The notes below the pieces were generated by a model that saw only the letters and a list, made by a program, of their open reading frames with translations, was not told where the DNA came from and searched no databases. A program made the position numbers and the translations under genes. Positions 35,901-45,896 of a stretch of 64,000 nt of DNA are shown here, one piece after another. This DNA is from Eupeodes corollae (lineage: Eukaryota; Arthropoda; Insecta; Diptera; Syrphidae), in contig NC_079147.1 in NCBI RefSeq assembly GCF_945859685.1, forward strand, positions 15,293,289-15,357,288, given 5' to 3'. Position 1 is the stretch's first letter. Each line of letters opens with the position of its first letter.

Positions 35901-38900
35901 TTGTATTATATTTTCAATGTTAAAAATGTTTACAGATGTTTTTGGAAAAGTGAAAAAAATTGAGTTTCTGGAATTGAAAAAGCGATTCACTTACATTAAA
36001 AAAGTAATCAACAAGCATCTGGAGTAACAAGAGGTCAACTTGAAAGAACAAATGTGACTTGTGGTCTTAAAGTTACAATCGAAGTTCGGATATGAAATCA
36101 ACACCACAAGTTTTCTTCAAAACGTATTGTCAAAACCCCGAAAACATTAAATAAAAGTTTTGCCAACATTTGTATAGTGCTATTTACATATATTTACACA
36201 GTATCTAGAAGATAAACATGTGTACTTTGTAGCATTGCCCTTATTATCAGAGGCACCGTGTGAGCATTGGCACAGGGTTTAAAAGGAGTTGTGGGTGCAC
36301 ATTGGTTTTGAATTCCTAAATATTTTGCAATTACTGGGAAAAACAGAGTTTGGAAAGGCATATTCGAGTGGTACGGCTAAAGAACAAATCTCTGTATTTG
36401 AAAGTACGACCCAAATTGAAGTAAGAACTCATGAGGATTCCTAGAAGCGCATTACAAAATTACGGTTGACTTTTTAAGGGGAGTAATGCAGCTGGCTATT
36501 TATCTAGACCAGAAACCGTTCAAATAAATGTAAAAATGGGTGAGACCAGAAACTTTGCGGCGATGTTTGTATTATTTGGAAGTATTATAGTCTTTTAGAA
36601 AAAAGCGAAATAAGAGGAGGAGAAAAACTTTTTGCATCGCCTTAGAAAACCTAAACTTCTTGTGACATTTTTGGTGGCTGGTGATACACATACCGGGAAT
36701 GTAGAGATGTTCAGTCTCGTGTGCAATCTCTTGTGCAAGTGCCATCCATGGATAGTGGCAAGGGGGTATATCTCGCTTTAACGATACAAGGCAACGTTGG
36801 GTTTTTGAAGCATTAGATTAAACATGGTTTTTTGCTTCCCATTTTACAATGCGTTTAGTTAAAAATTTAATAAGCTTATCAATTCTTGTCGTTGCAGTGC
36901 CACATTTGAAGAAGAGAGTTGGGAGTCTGGGAATGACAATGGAAAGCTATGAGTACTATCGTCAGCGAAAAAAATGTATTGGATTACAATTTTGCAGACA
37001 GGGGGCCATTAATAATAGAATTGAAAATAGAAGAGAACCCTGGGGCACACCTGCATTTATTTTGTAGTATTCAGACTTGACCCCATCTAATACTACTTGT
37101 ATTCAACGATCCGCAAGGCAATTACTAACCCAATAAAGGGGGATTTATAAAAACCGAAAGCAGAGCCTGATGCCAAACCCTATTAAACGCTTTTGGATAT
37201 CAAGTGTAACCATAGGGATGAACCATAAGGCCGCAAGTAGACCTACTGCTGTGAAAGCTATACTGCCGGTTATTAAGAGCACTTCGTTCTTCAAGATATT
37301 TCTTAAGCTGAAAATTGATCATCGTTCCTATGACCTTAGAAAGCAGGGACTTAAATTTAATTGGACAATAGTAAGAGGGTGAGGAGCATTCACCTTTTTT
37401 AGGAAGAGGACGGACAAATGCTCCTTTCCATCCACTCGGAAAGGGACATAGACAATAAGACAAACGAAAAGCTTAGGCAGTGGTTTTGCCAGCAAACGAA
37501 CACGTCTTCAGAACGATAGCAGGAATACCATCCGGACCATTTATTGCAATCTCTTAGGATTCTCGCCACAGTACGAGTGCGGAAAAATGTATAGTTTTAC
37601 TAACGCTCTCAAGTATACATGCGGAGTCATAACACTCACTGGCAGAGTTGAATAATAGACGAACTGCCAACTAAAGAGATTAGCTTTCTGTAAAGAGTTA
37701 ACAAACAAAGTATCACTAACATAAACGAGTGTAGGAACCGAGGAAGAATTCCTAATGTTTTTTACAAATGATTAACAATTTGTACCGCTTTTGGGATGTT
37801 GCAGTATCTTTTCCCGTCATTTTTGGTCACGTATAAATTTTGTCCGTCGAATATGGGCTTTTCAAAACTTCCCGGATTTCTTGAGCTGTTTCCGGGTATA
37901 CTCAGTAGGATTGGCTTTAATGCAGAGGAAATATACTTCTTTAGCCAATGCTAAACTATGCGCTTTCCTTAGGTCTGATGCTTTTAATTAAGAAGACTCA
38001 AACATGTCATAGGATCAGCGCTGGTGTCAATGTGAGTATCGATGAAGCATATAGTGACCAGTTAAAGATCCTGAAATAATTAGTGAGTCCGTTTTATTTG
38101 GCTTTCTCTTTTTTTAAACTGGATAGTTTTGATACAGATTAAACACAATGATGAAATGTGCCTAGAGGTGATAGAACACTATAATAGTGTGCTTAGAATT
38201 TTGCACGTCCGATATTCGAGTTAGCTTGTTGAAGATCTCAGAACACACCTCTTGCGTAGTTGTATGACTCGGATGTTCAAGCCATGGAAAAGTCTCAATT
38301 TTGCCGAACAGCTTTATCAGCCGTCTTGGACTGAAAAGACCAATGGTATGTCAACAACTCAAAAGATCATCCAATGAATTGATGAGCTAAATCTGAAAAT
38401 CAGCAATAAAGTCTTTGAAAAATGGAGTAACAGAAGACGTTATTGTGAAATCAAGCCGATTTAGCCACTTATACGAAGTTGTGTTGCACAATTAAGGAGA
38501 ATGTTTGCTCTTACTATTAAAGCTATGATTTGCATGTCCCTGCTTCTGTGGGAATATTTCAAGATCACTGAATTAAAATAAATATACAGCTTAGGACCAT
38601 AAGGTACTTTTGGCCACCAGTGCGTATACTAACACTTCACAGTTCTTTTATTTAATTCAACTTAAACGTTTTTCTACTTTCCATTTTGATGCATATTTGT
38701 TTATACTTCGGTTAAAAAACACGTACCTATACGCAGTGGCCATTTTAAGTTAAATCACCAATAATATACATAACAAGCGTAAATCAATGTTTGGTGGTCT
38801 TTTTTAAAAACTGAATAGATGGATACTATGTATAAGATCTTTTATTAGCCACATGTCCTACATTCCTTAAATCACTGGAATTGTTATTGATTCGATATTA

Positions 38901-41900
38901 CTTTCGGTGCGACATTATTCAGAATTTTTGAGTGTATACAATTTTAATAAACTCAGAAAAAAACACAAACAAAATGATCCCCAAACATTACGATTTAAAA
39001 ATAGAACATTTTCGACAGTTTCGAGTACATCTTTTGTGCGCCACTCTCATTCCTGCGGACAAAAAAAAACTACATATGTGCATTTCATTTGAAATATATT
39101 TCAAACAAGTGTTCCACTTAAAAATCTCTCTTTCTGAACAAATCACATATTAACTTTAAGTTATTTTCAATTATTTGTTAACTTTTTTAAAAATTCTATT
39201 ACCGTGTTAGCAAATGGACTTCGATATGTTCCATCAGATAGATACACTTGAGATGCTTCTACCGCTAATTGTCCCCAAATATCTGTAGATATATCCATTT
39301 TGAGTGATTTATTTTCTTCTCAGTTAATTCACTTCAAAATATGTATGATCACGGTTTTATCAATTTTGATATTGTTTATGAAATCAAATTAAAAATCTGC
39401 AATTGCAACCGTGATTTATCTACGTTTAAATAATATTCAAAATATTATTTTCAAAGGTGTATTTATGAGGACTTTTTTTCTATTACTTCCGATTGTTCTT
39501 ATGTAAAATTTGTTAAATGACTGAATTTACTTTTGAGAGAATTTTCCAAAATAACCCAACAAAAACTGAATGGGAAATTTTATTTTTAGCTTGAAGTTCA
39601 ATTAAAAAAGTGCTTTACTTTGAATACAATCTGAATATTGCCTGTATCGTCGCTGATCATTGAGTGAAAACAAATAAAAACTGTTTGCACCTTTAAATGT
39701 TTTTGAAAACATTCAGCGAAACAAAAATTTTCAAACTTTTAATTAAAATAGTGTTAATTTGTATGATTCTAAATGTGAATATTATGCTTCATTTGAAACA
39801 AATCACGAAAGTAATGATAAATATTTTAAACTTATATGTTTTAAGTATTTGTTCGAAAAGATTTAAGTGAAAGGAACCTAAAATGTGTTCTATATTATAT
39901 TTCGGGCATCAAAGATAATAAAATGGATGTTTTTTTACCAGAGCAGTTTAAAAAATGAAAATATTGGTTAACCTCAAATATCTCACGAACCAATGACGAT
40001 AGAGACTTTAATTAAATTTTATATTATTGTAACGTGACCAAACGTTATACCAAACAAGTATATTTTTGAAAAAAATCAAATAAATGGTTTTTTATAAATA
40101 AAAACAAATTTAAAAAAATTGTCACCTCGAACATTTTACGAATGTAAAATGATTTTATCTCCAAAATAATTTTGTGCAACCAAGAATAACGTTTTTAACA
40201 TCAGGTAAAATTTTGACAAAAATCAAATTGACTCTATTTTTACAAAAAATAAAACCTATCGTTTTGTAGTCCAAACCTGATGCCGACCACAATAACTTTC
40301 TTCTCGCCTATAATTCTCTCTCTGAATTAAGGGAATGCCTTTATAACCAATACCTTAACCAAATAGAAAATAACCCTCTTTCTGATGCAAGGGCATTTTT
40401 CAAGTTTATAATTGTCAAAAGAAAATCGTATGGGTTTCCACCTTCAATGAGTTTCTGCAAGATAATCACCTCAGATCCAACAACTATAACAAATCTATTT
40501 GTTAAATACTTTAGCAAATCTTGTACTAAACATTTCCATGATAATGATCCTCACTATCTTAGTTACTTAGATGGTTGCGCTCAAACCTTTCTTTCATCTT
40601 TCACAATAACTGAAGAAATGGTACTTCCCAAAATCGTAAGCCTCAAAGAAAACTTTAGCCCTGGTTCTGGTGGCGTCCCATCAGTTGTCTGCCAAAGCCT
40701 CTAACTGCACTCTTTGAACTCTCTCTTTCACAAGGTGTGTTCCCTCATATATGGAAAGATCCATTTATATTTCCCATTCATAAACAAGGCAATAAAACTG
40801 AAATTAATAATCATGGACGAAATTTTGATGCATCTTGAAACTTTTTGAAAGCCTAGTTCATGATTCCGTTTATTCCCATTGCAATTTTTTGGATTTATAT
40901 CCAAAGTTTTGTCAGCCCTCGAGAATGGCAATGAAGTTGGCGTTGTATATACTGATTGCGCAAAAGCCTTTGATAAAATATCCCATAAGATAATTTATCT
41001 CAAACTAAGAGCACTAGACTTTCCATCTATATTTATAAACTGGATAAGCTCCTATCTTGCGAATAGAACTTATAGAGTCCTTTTCCGTAACTCAGTCTCC
41101 AGTCCTATACATGCAATTTCTGGAGTCCCACAAGGTAGGTCCCCTTCTCTTCGTCTTATCTGTTAACGATGTCTGTCTGAAATTAAAAAACTCAGACATC
41201 CTAATGTTTGCGGATAATAAGAAAAATGTTAAGATTATCTCAACTCTATCTGATTCCTTACTTTTACAAAATGATCTTAATATCTTGTTAACTTCCCATA
41301 GGAAGTTATTGTAATAGGTCCGATTTGTCAAATTGAAAGTTTTGACATTTCTCGACGTTTCAAGGTCCCTAGAGTCGAAATAAAAGATTTTTAGAAAGAT
41401 GTCTGTGCGTGCGTGTGTACGTACGTCCGTACGTTGGCGACGTTTTTTTCGTCGTCCATAGCTCAAGAACCAGTAGAGATATCTACTTCAAATAAATTTT
41501 GTTATACAGATAATAAGGCAAAAAGATGCAGAAACGGCTCTCAAGAAAATTGCGTGGGTGGTTTTTTTTACCATAGCAGTTTGAAAAAAATGTGAAAATT
41601 TTGGTTAACCCTAAATATCTTACGAATCAAAATTGCCAGAGACTTGAATTAAATTTTATACAATATATTGTAACGTGATACCAAACAGGTATATTTTTTG
41701 AAAAAAATCAATATAACGTTTTTTTTTATAAATCAATAAAACGGACAAATAAAATTGGCACCTCCAAAATTTTACGACTAAAATATGATTTCATCTCCAA
41801 AACAATAATGTTTTTCACATCTGATAAAATTTTGAGAGAGAAAAATCGAATTGACAGTTTTTTTATAAAAAATAAAAATCTAAAAAAAAGTTGGTAAAAA

Positions 41901-44511
41901 TTGAATATCGATTCAAATATCTTTTCAAAAACTTGAAATTTAGGCTTCAATCTTATTTTATCTTATAAGAAATATTGCTTTCAACATTCTGAAAAATGTT
42001 GACAAAAATCGAATTGACAGTTTTTTTTACAAAAAATAAAAACCTAAAAAAAAATGTATAAAAGTTGGTAAAAATTGATTTTTGGCTCAAATATCTTTTC
42101 AAAACTTTGAGATATTGGCTTTAATTTTCTTTCATATTTAAAAAAATATTGTTGTCAACATTCAGTAAAAATTTTGAAAAAAATCCAATTGACACTTTTT
42201 TTTAAAATTAACAAAAGTTGGTAAAAATTGATTTTTGACTCAAATATCTTTTCAAAAAATGTAGATATTGGTTTCAAACTAATTTGATCTTATACGAAAT
42301 ATTGTTTTCAACATTCGATAAAACTTTGAAAAAAATCGAATTGATAGTGTTTTTACAAAAAATAAAACTCTAAAAAAAAAACAGTACTAAAACTTGGTAA
42401 AAATTTACTTTCGACTCAAATAGCTTTTCAAATATTTAAAATATTGGCTTCAAACTTATTTTATTTTACAGAAAATATTGTTTTTGATATTCAGTAATTT
42501 GTAAATAAAAATCCAACAATCCGTTTTTTTTATACAAAATAAAATCTACAAAAAATAATACGCAAATTTGGTAAAAATTGATACGAGTACATATAGACAA
42601 ACTTTTAAGCAAGACAAATCGACAGACGGGATGGGAAGTTATCAGTGTGGGTCGCATCCCAGCCTCTTATTTTTCTTGTATTTTATACCTTTTATGTCAG
42701 TGAGACAAAAGTAGCAATCCGAAACGTGATCTCGCTGTTCAGTCCATATCATGGGTAATGCAAACGGCATAGGTCGTGCGCCTTTCTTGCAGTCGATTGA
42801 ATTTTTCACAGCAACAGACATAAGGAGCCCAGGATTTGTCTTGATGGGTGACAGAAAAACCAAAACATTGGTGATATCACTCCAACACAATATTCGTAAA
42901 GTTTTGTCTTTGTTTTTTGAAAGTCAGTTCTCCGCAAACATAACATAAATAGATAGGATCATTGTTACACTTCCTCGACATGTTCACATGGTTAATAACA
43001 AAAAAATGCTAAAACAAAAAGGTGTTAAAATGCAACCACAAATAATTTTAAAATGGGTTACTTGGAAGCGCTTCTGTTAATTTGCTGCGTAGTACAAGTT
43101 TTGAGTTATACCGTATCACAACAAAACTAAGGCTAATTGACACTTGACAATTGTGATTTAATAATGAGACTAGATTGACAAAACAAAATTAGCTATCAAA
43201 TTTCGTGTGACAAAACCAGTGTTGACCAGTGTTATCTATTGTTGTTTTGTAAGCTTTATATGCTTAGTTTTTTCTATTTTTCAGATTAGATAATCTTCTG
43301 TTAAACCACGGTGGGTTTGAATTGGGTTTAGCTATTTTTTTAGGAACATACATATCAAAAGTTTTATGTAGATACATTGCGAATTTTTCAAACGCATTAT
43401 CAAGGCTTAAATTAATCAAGGCAGTATCCCAAGCAATTGACAACAAAAACTTATTGATAGCAACAAAGTGTGCACGTTTATAATCAAAATAAAAAAATTC
43501 TGCTACCTCAATTGTATCTTCTATATAAGTTAAAAATGTACACCCTACACTAAGGCATTATGGTGAATTGAGTGTTTTATAGCAAATTATATAACTCCAA
43601 TGAACTTTTTGGTCGAATATAACTTATGCTATAAGCTTAAGTTTATATTTTAATTCAACTTGACTACAAACAAAATTATTTCTTACTGCTATAATAACAT
43701 TTCATAAATAATTCAAAAATGAAATACTTCAAGGATCCAATATGTTAAGATTTCCAGACAACAATTATACATTTTTACAAAATCTTAACTGGTAGGACAA
43801 AACCGCAGGGTTTTTGTTGTTGCATCGAGGGTAGAAAAACATCGACAAATTTTCCAGAAACGTGATCAAATCTCCGAAAAATGATGGCGGTTAAAAGCAG
43901 CAGCGCCATCACCCTAACCTAAATCTCGACCAATACTTTTAATATTTGACACATACCTCCATTTTTCCTCTTTTAAAAAACTAAAACTCATTTTGACATT
44001 TAAAAAAACCGTCCATAATAATCGGTTATAATCGGGTCTCTTATCCACATTACACATTTACAATCATTAAAAATGTATTGTCATTGCACATTTAAGCCCA
44101 TATGATCTGAAATTCATTCCATAATCAAATTTAATAACAAAAAATCAGGGCACTTTTTTACCAAACACTTTTCACATTGTAACTTTTTAGTTTTAATTTG
44201 CAAATAACGTTTCACTAAACCTTAATTTGCAAAGAGTCAATTCATTTCTGAAAAGTGAAAACTTTTTTTATTATGCAAAGTTCTTATTCTTTTTGTTTCA
44301 CCAAACAATAAAAATTATATTTAGAATTTTGAAAAGCTTTTCAGAGAATTTTTCACTAACTTTAATATTCAAAAATATCATGATTTTTACCCAAAAGTGA
44401 ATTTTTTTCTGATTAAAAACTCACCAAATTTTCTCTCGAAACATTTCCCAATGCATCTCTGGTAATTGCTGAAGATGTTGTCTGCACAGCAAGGACATTC
44501 CAGTTATCCAT
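26834..44511 (-). CDS. F-box / leucine-rich-repeat protein, 512 aa, six exons
   Basis: Exons (minus strand): 44511-44425, 33258-32934, 32871-32253, 32190-32023, 31957-31754 and 26969-26834. Lengths sum to 1539 nt, every junction keeps frame, and all introns are GT-AG. The protein starts MDNWNVLAVQTTSSA and has an F-box at about residues 32-75 (KLPDKVLLHIFSYLSHREIC). Leucine-rich repeats follow to about residue 465, with a loop of six Glu (KCEEEEEEIYEV). It ends with a conserved tail (DGRYYETVKANFERAD, SPYHLLQNYNELIFN). F-box proteins hold substrates for SCF (Skp1-Cul1) ubiquitin ligases; this role is inferred. I recognise it as a strongly conserved insect protein but will not assign a fly symbol. 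Introns 1 (11.2 kb) and 5 (4.8 kb) are filled with transposon remains, the other three are 52-66 nt. A minus-strand AATAAA at 26652-26647 is a likely poly(A) signal. Confidence 0.85.
27450..29270 (+). mobile_element. RTE-like LINE in F-box intron 5, broken
   Basis: Plus frames in order: RNPWFDFECAQANKAKSKAY (the same block as RNPWFDDECRQAHAAKQEAY at 63390), SEIKLAINRLKSNKAADDDG, ICPIHKKGDRL, TGKSTIDQIFTLRQILEKTQ, FIDFKAAYDSVDRNEL, then YADDIDIMGRT with the catalytic box, EINENKTK, LLVQRFRWLGHVERM, GRPHLRWSDQVEADARQLGI and RVSWRKLLLEAQEHNAL. It ends CTGTAGCGCCAACTAAAGTA. The endonuclease is absent and there are many frameshifts. Confidence 0.85.
29320..29640 (+). pseudogene. Second RTE-like LINE 3' end
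   Basis: A separate 3' end of the same family: VQRLRWLGHVE-like words, SRGRPRLRWV, then NVRNWRQLAKVEA and the terminus GTAGCGCCACCTTAAGTAAGTAA. It repeats the C-terminal part already present upstream, so two insertions stand in tandem. Confidence 0.75.
29641..31753. other. F-box intron 5 remainder
   Basis: Nothing firm. At about 31190-31440 a plus frame has RNILQIVWPNRIFNTAL, which recalls LINE C-terminal words such as ILRIFWPNTISN; this is too weak to place. The rest is unassigned. Confidence 0.3.
31754..31957 (-). CDS. F-box/LRR gene, exon 5
   Basis: Minus strand, acceptor TTTCTTTAAG|GATTCT, donor TTTTGAG|GTAAGT. It encodes ILVMGTSEKLGVNIHVDQLM to LRVKCLKLRCMVL. Confidence 0.9.
32023..32190 (-). 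CDS. F-box/LRR gene, exon 4
   Basis: Acceptor GTCACAAG|ATCACT, donor AATGCAAA|GTAAGT. It encodes SLISLDIDASDNLSDEALQK to LPLLTNA. Confidence 0.9.
32253..32871 (-). CDS. F-box/LRR gene, exon 3
   Basis: Acceptor TTTCCTAG|CTATGC, donor ATGTCAAG|GTACGT. This largest exon encodes most leucine-rich repeats, from MQLHDFSEMQAFPTKLRYMC to KAWMESGMS, and contains the Glu-rich loop. Confidence 0.9.
32934..33258 (-). CDS. F-box/LRR gene, exon 2 (F-box)
   Basis: Acceptor TTATTTTTTAG|ACTATT, donor TTCAACAG|GTATCT. It starts TIEKLPDKVLLHIFSYL, carries the whole F-box, and ends NLTHMLLDFST. Confidence 0.9.
33259..33964. other. F-box intron 1, right of exon 2: nothing recognised
   Basis: AT-rich. The open frame at 33416-33658 shows no recognisable protein. 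Confidence 0.35.
33965..35595 (-). mobile_element. I-like LINE, RT to 3' end, degenerate
   Basis: From about 35590 down, minus frames give a GTLQGGVL block (for GTPQGGVL) and VYADDVAIAVAG with the RT catalytic Asp pair near 35230. The thumb follows (KVTNYDKLSRVQRTACL), then RNase H words (MISTSDIRIFSDSQAAIKYL; CWVPGHKDITGNCKADELAK). Its 3' end is CCTAGCCTAACCTAA at about 33970. The 3' region also matches the copy at 11945. Several frameshifts are present. Confidence 0.8.
35596..36239. other. Nothing recognised
   Basis: AT-rich stretch between two LINE remnants in the F-box intron. Confidence 0.35.
36240..37990 (-). mobile_element. CR1/Jockey-group LINE, decayed
   Basis: From 37990 down, minus frames give FVRPLPKKGECSSPSYYCPI, SLLSKVIGTMINFQLKKYLE and NNRQYSFHSSRSTCGLMVH (RT N-terminal part). 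Near 37030-36960 they give APGFSSIFNSIINGPLSAKL and a damaged ADD region, and near 36350 FQTLFFPVIAKYLGIQN (C-terminus). Stops occur throughout. Confidence 0.7.
37991..39166. other. Nothing recognised
   Basis: AT-rich intron DNA. The open frames at 38907-39153 have no recognisable content. Confidence 0.3.
39167..39298 (-). CDS. Small unassigned ORF, 43 aa
   Basis: ATG at 39298 in a good context (TCAAAATGG) opens 43 codons to TGA 39167-39169. The peptide begins MDISTDIWGQLAVEASQVYL and ends VIEFLKKLTNN. The composition looks protein-like and less AT-biased than its surroundings. I do not recognise it. It lies in F-box intron 1 and could be an isolated exon, a piece of a mobile element, or chance. 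Confidence 0.25.
   Translation of the reverse strand: MDISTDIWGQLAVEASQVYLSDGTYRSPFANTVIEFLKKLTNN
39925..40262 (+). repeat. AACTTCCCAT-family repeat, internal fragment
   Basis: From TTACCAGAGCAGTTTAAAAA to AAAATAAAACCT this follows the same order as 41565-41880 in the longer copy: GGTTAACCTCAAATATCTCA, GTAACGTGACC, CCAAACAAGTATATTTTTGA. It stops where the LINE at 40265 begins. Confidence 0.7.
40265..41290 (+). mobile_element. CR1/Jockey-group LINE fragment (linker and RT)
   Basis: A frame from 40270 gives DADHNNFLLAYNSLSELREC, NPLSDARAFFKFIIVKRKSY, LFVKYFSKSCTKHF and LKENFSPGSGGVPSVV. Further frames give FPHIWKDPFIFPIHKQGNKT, DCAKAFDKISHKIIYLKLRA, ISGVPQG, LLFVLSVNDVCLKLKNSDIL and a damaged MFADNKK for the catalytic FADD box. 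The frame ends at the first bases of the AACTTCCCAT repeat, so the LINE is cut there. Confidence 0.75.
41286..42668 (+). repeat. AACTTCCCAT-family repeat, longest copy (about 1.4 kb)
   Basis: It starts with the palindrome AACTTCCCATAGGAAGTT and ends GGGAAGTTATCAGTGTGGGT CGCATCCCAGCCTCTT. A CG-rich patch GTACGTACGTCCGTACGTTG lies near 41418. The second half is built of about six diverged units of roughly 130-160 bp, each with CAAATATCTTTTCAAAA, ATATTG..TTCAACATTC, AAAATCGAATTGACAGTTTT and TTGGTAAAAATTGA. No protein is encoded. Other copies: 39925-40262, 48095-48965 and, reversed, 61009-61735. Confidence 0.75.
42669..42960 (-). pseudogene. Fragment of a multicopy arthropod protein of unknown function
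   Basis: Minus frames give QDKSWAPYVCC, then in another frame RPMPFALPMIWTEQRDHVSD with CYFCLTDIKGIKYKKNK. From memory this matches a Cys-rich protein repeated in many arthropod genomes (MPFGVPMVWRE..DH..DCYFC), whose function I do not know. It is frameshifted and cut by the end of the repeat at 42668. Confidence 0.5.
42961..44424. other. F-box intron 1; one LINE fragment inside, rest unassigned
   Basis: On the minus strand at about 43510-43264 a frame gives AFEKFAMYLHKTFDMYVPKK and NPPWFNRRLSNLKNRKN, the linker between endonuclease and RT of CR1/Jockey-group LINEs, probably the same family as 40265-41290. The remainder is AT-rich and unassigned. Confidence 0.55.
44425..44511 (-). CDS. F-box/LRR gene, first coding exon
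   Basis: ATG 44511-44509 in AAGAAATGG context. 29 codons MDNWNVLAVQTTSSAITRDA...VSRENL end at TTG|GTGAGT. Phase 0 joins TIEKLPDKV of the F-box exon 11.2 kb away. The assignment rests on phase, donor quality and the fact that the sum of exons becomes a multiple of three; cDNA evidence is lacking. Confidence 0.65.
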
Positions 44512-45266
44512 TTCTTAGATGTTTTTATAATTTCCAAGAATTCTTATTATTAATTTTTTTCTTAATAAAGCTTTAAAATGTTTTGTTTAGTTTTTATTCA
44601 TTCATCCTAAATATATGCACAATTTATTTACATTGAAACTGTAAGACATTTTTGTATTTAAAAACTTTTTATGAAGCAAATGCCCCTTATAATTTAAATA
44701 TTTTGAACGTTATGTTATTTAAAATTTTGAAAAAAAGCTTTGATTTCCTAGCTACTATTTTAAAGTAATTAACTTAATAATTTACTATAATTTTCATACT
44801 AAAAGTAACAACACATGAACATCATCATCTCTTCACTAACTTTAAATTAATTGTAATTAAGTTAAATACATATGACCTATAGTTGACTTCAAGTTAGAAC
44901 TTGAAAAATTGGGCCAGTTTATGTTTTTAAGATTTCTTAGAATTTTCACATTCAGATTGACAAAATAGGAGAAGAAAATTTAAATAGAATTCACTATTAA
45001 CTCTAATCTAGTAATAAAATTAGCTTTGCATTTCTTTTCTTCTTTTTTGGATTGGGAGAGTAATCGGAAAACCGCAACGTATAGGGCATATTAATACAAA
45101 AAATGATCATTAAGTTTATTTATTTATTCAAACAAAAAAATATTTTAAATTGCTAGCTATTTAAAAGTCCAAATAACCGAAATAATACATTGTTTATATT
45201 ATATTTTTCAGAAAAGAGTAAAAACTAAAAAATAAAAAAGAATTGGGTATTCTTACTATGGTGGGT
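44512..45266. other. Upstream of F-box gene: 5' UTR/promoter expected, no motif seen
   Basis: AT-rich DNA directly upstream of the F-box start codon. No clear TATA box, initiator or other promoter element could be picked out by eye. Confidence 0.3.
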
Positions 45267-45880
45267 CTATATGGGTTGGCCTAAAATAGTTAGATAAAGA
45301 ATATTTTGAGTTTTTCCATTTTGAGCATGAATAAATAAACAGTTGGGGGTACCGAATGTGGAACAGGCAACATAAAGTTGGCCATGTAAAAAAAATGTTT
45401 TCTCCAAATTGACACCACAAACGTTAAGTGTTTGCCCTTTGGTATTATTTATGAACATCGCAAATGATAAACGCACAGGATATTGTAATCTTTTGAATTC
45501 AAATGGCATATCAGTTGGAATCATAGGGATACTCGGTATCAAACACACTTCTCCTTTTGATTTACCAGTTGAGATTGTATCTCCAATCAAATTTGGCAAT
45601 AACTTTTTCACTGCCATTCTGGTGCCATTACAGAGTTTTGGTGAATTAATTTTTTCAATAATATAATCAAAGAACCAATTTTCAGACTCAACCAATGCGG
45701 TGGTATACCTGAAGGTTCCAATGAATTTAACAATTCAATTGGATAATTCATTGCCTGATCTTGATTCATAACACTGTCAATTGATTTATATGTAGTGACT
45801 ATACCTGGCTGTGTCGCTTGAATTTGAAGATTAATGGCATTGATATGAATGTTTTGGTGAGGATCAGATCTCGGAATTGT
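45267..45880 (-). pseudogene. Helitron helicase C-terminal fragment
   Basis: Minus frames give TYKSIDSVMNQDQAMNYPIE, LLNSLEPSGIPPHWL, then KLCNGTRMAVKKLLPNLIGD, IPSIPMIPTDMPFEFKRLQY, PVRLSFAMFINNTKGQTLNV and HGQLYVACSTFGTPNCLFIH. This is the last third of the PIF1-like helicase, with motif VI-type words (LYVACS). ATPase motifs I-II are absent. The frame shifts once. Confidence 0.8.
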
Positions 45881-45896
45881 AGCTCTAGCGTTGGCT

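Noticed and set aside
44425..44540. A different frame on the minus strand reading EFLEIIKTSKKWITGMSLL in the first F-box exon
   Set aside because: It has no start codon and does not join the F-box exon in frame; the MDNWN frame does and has a good start context.
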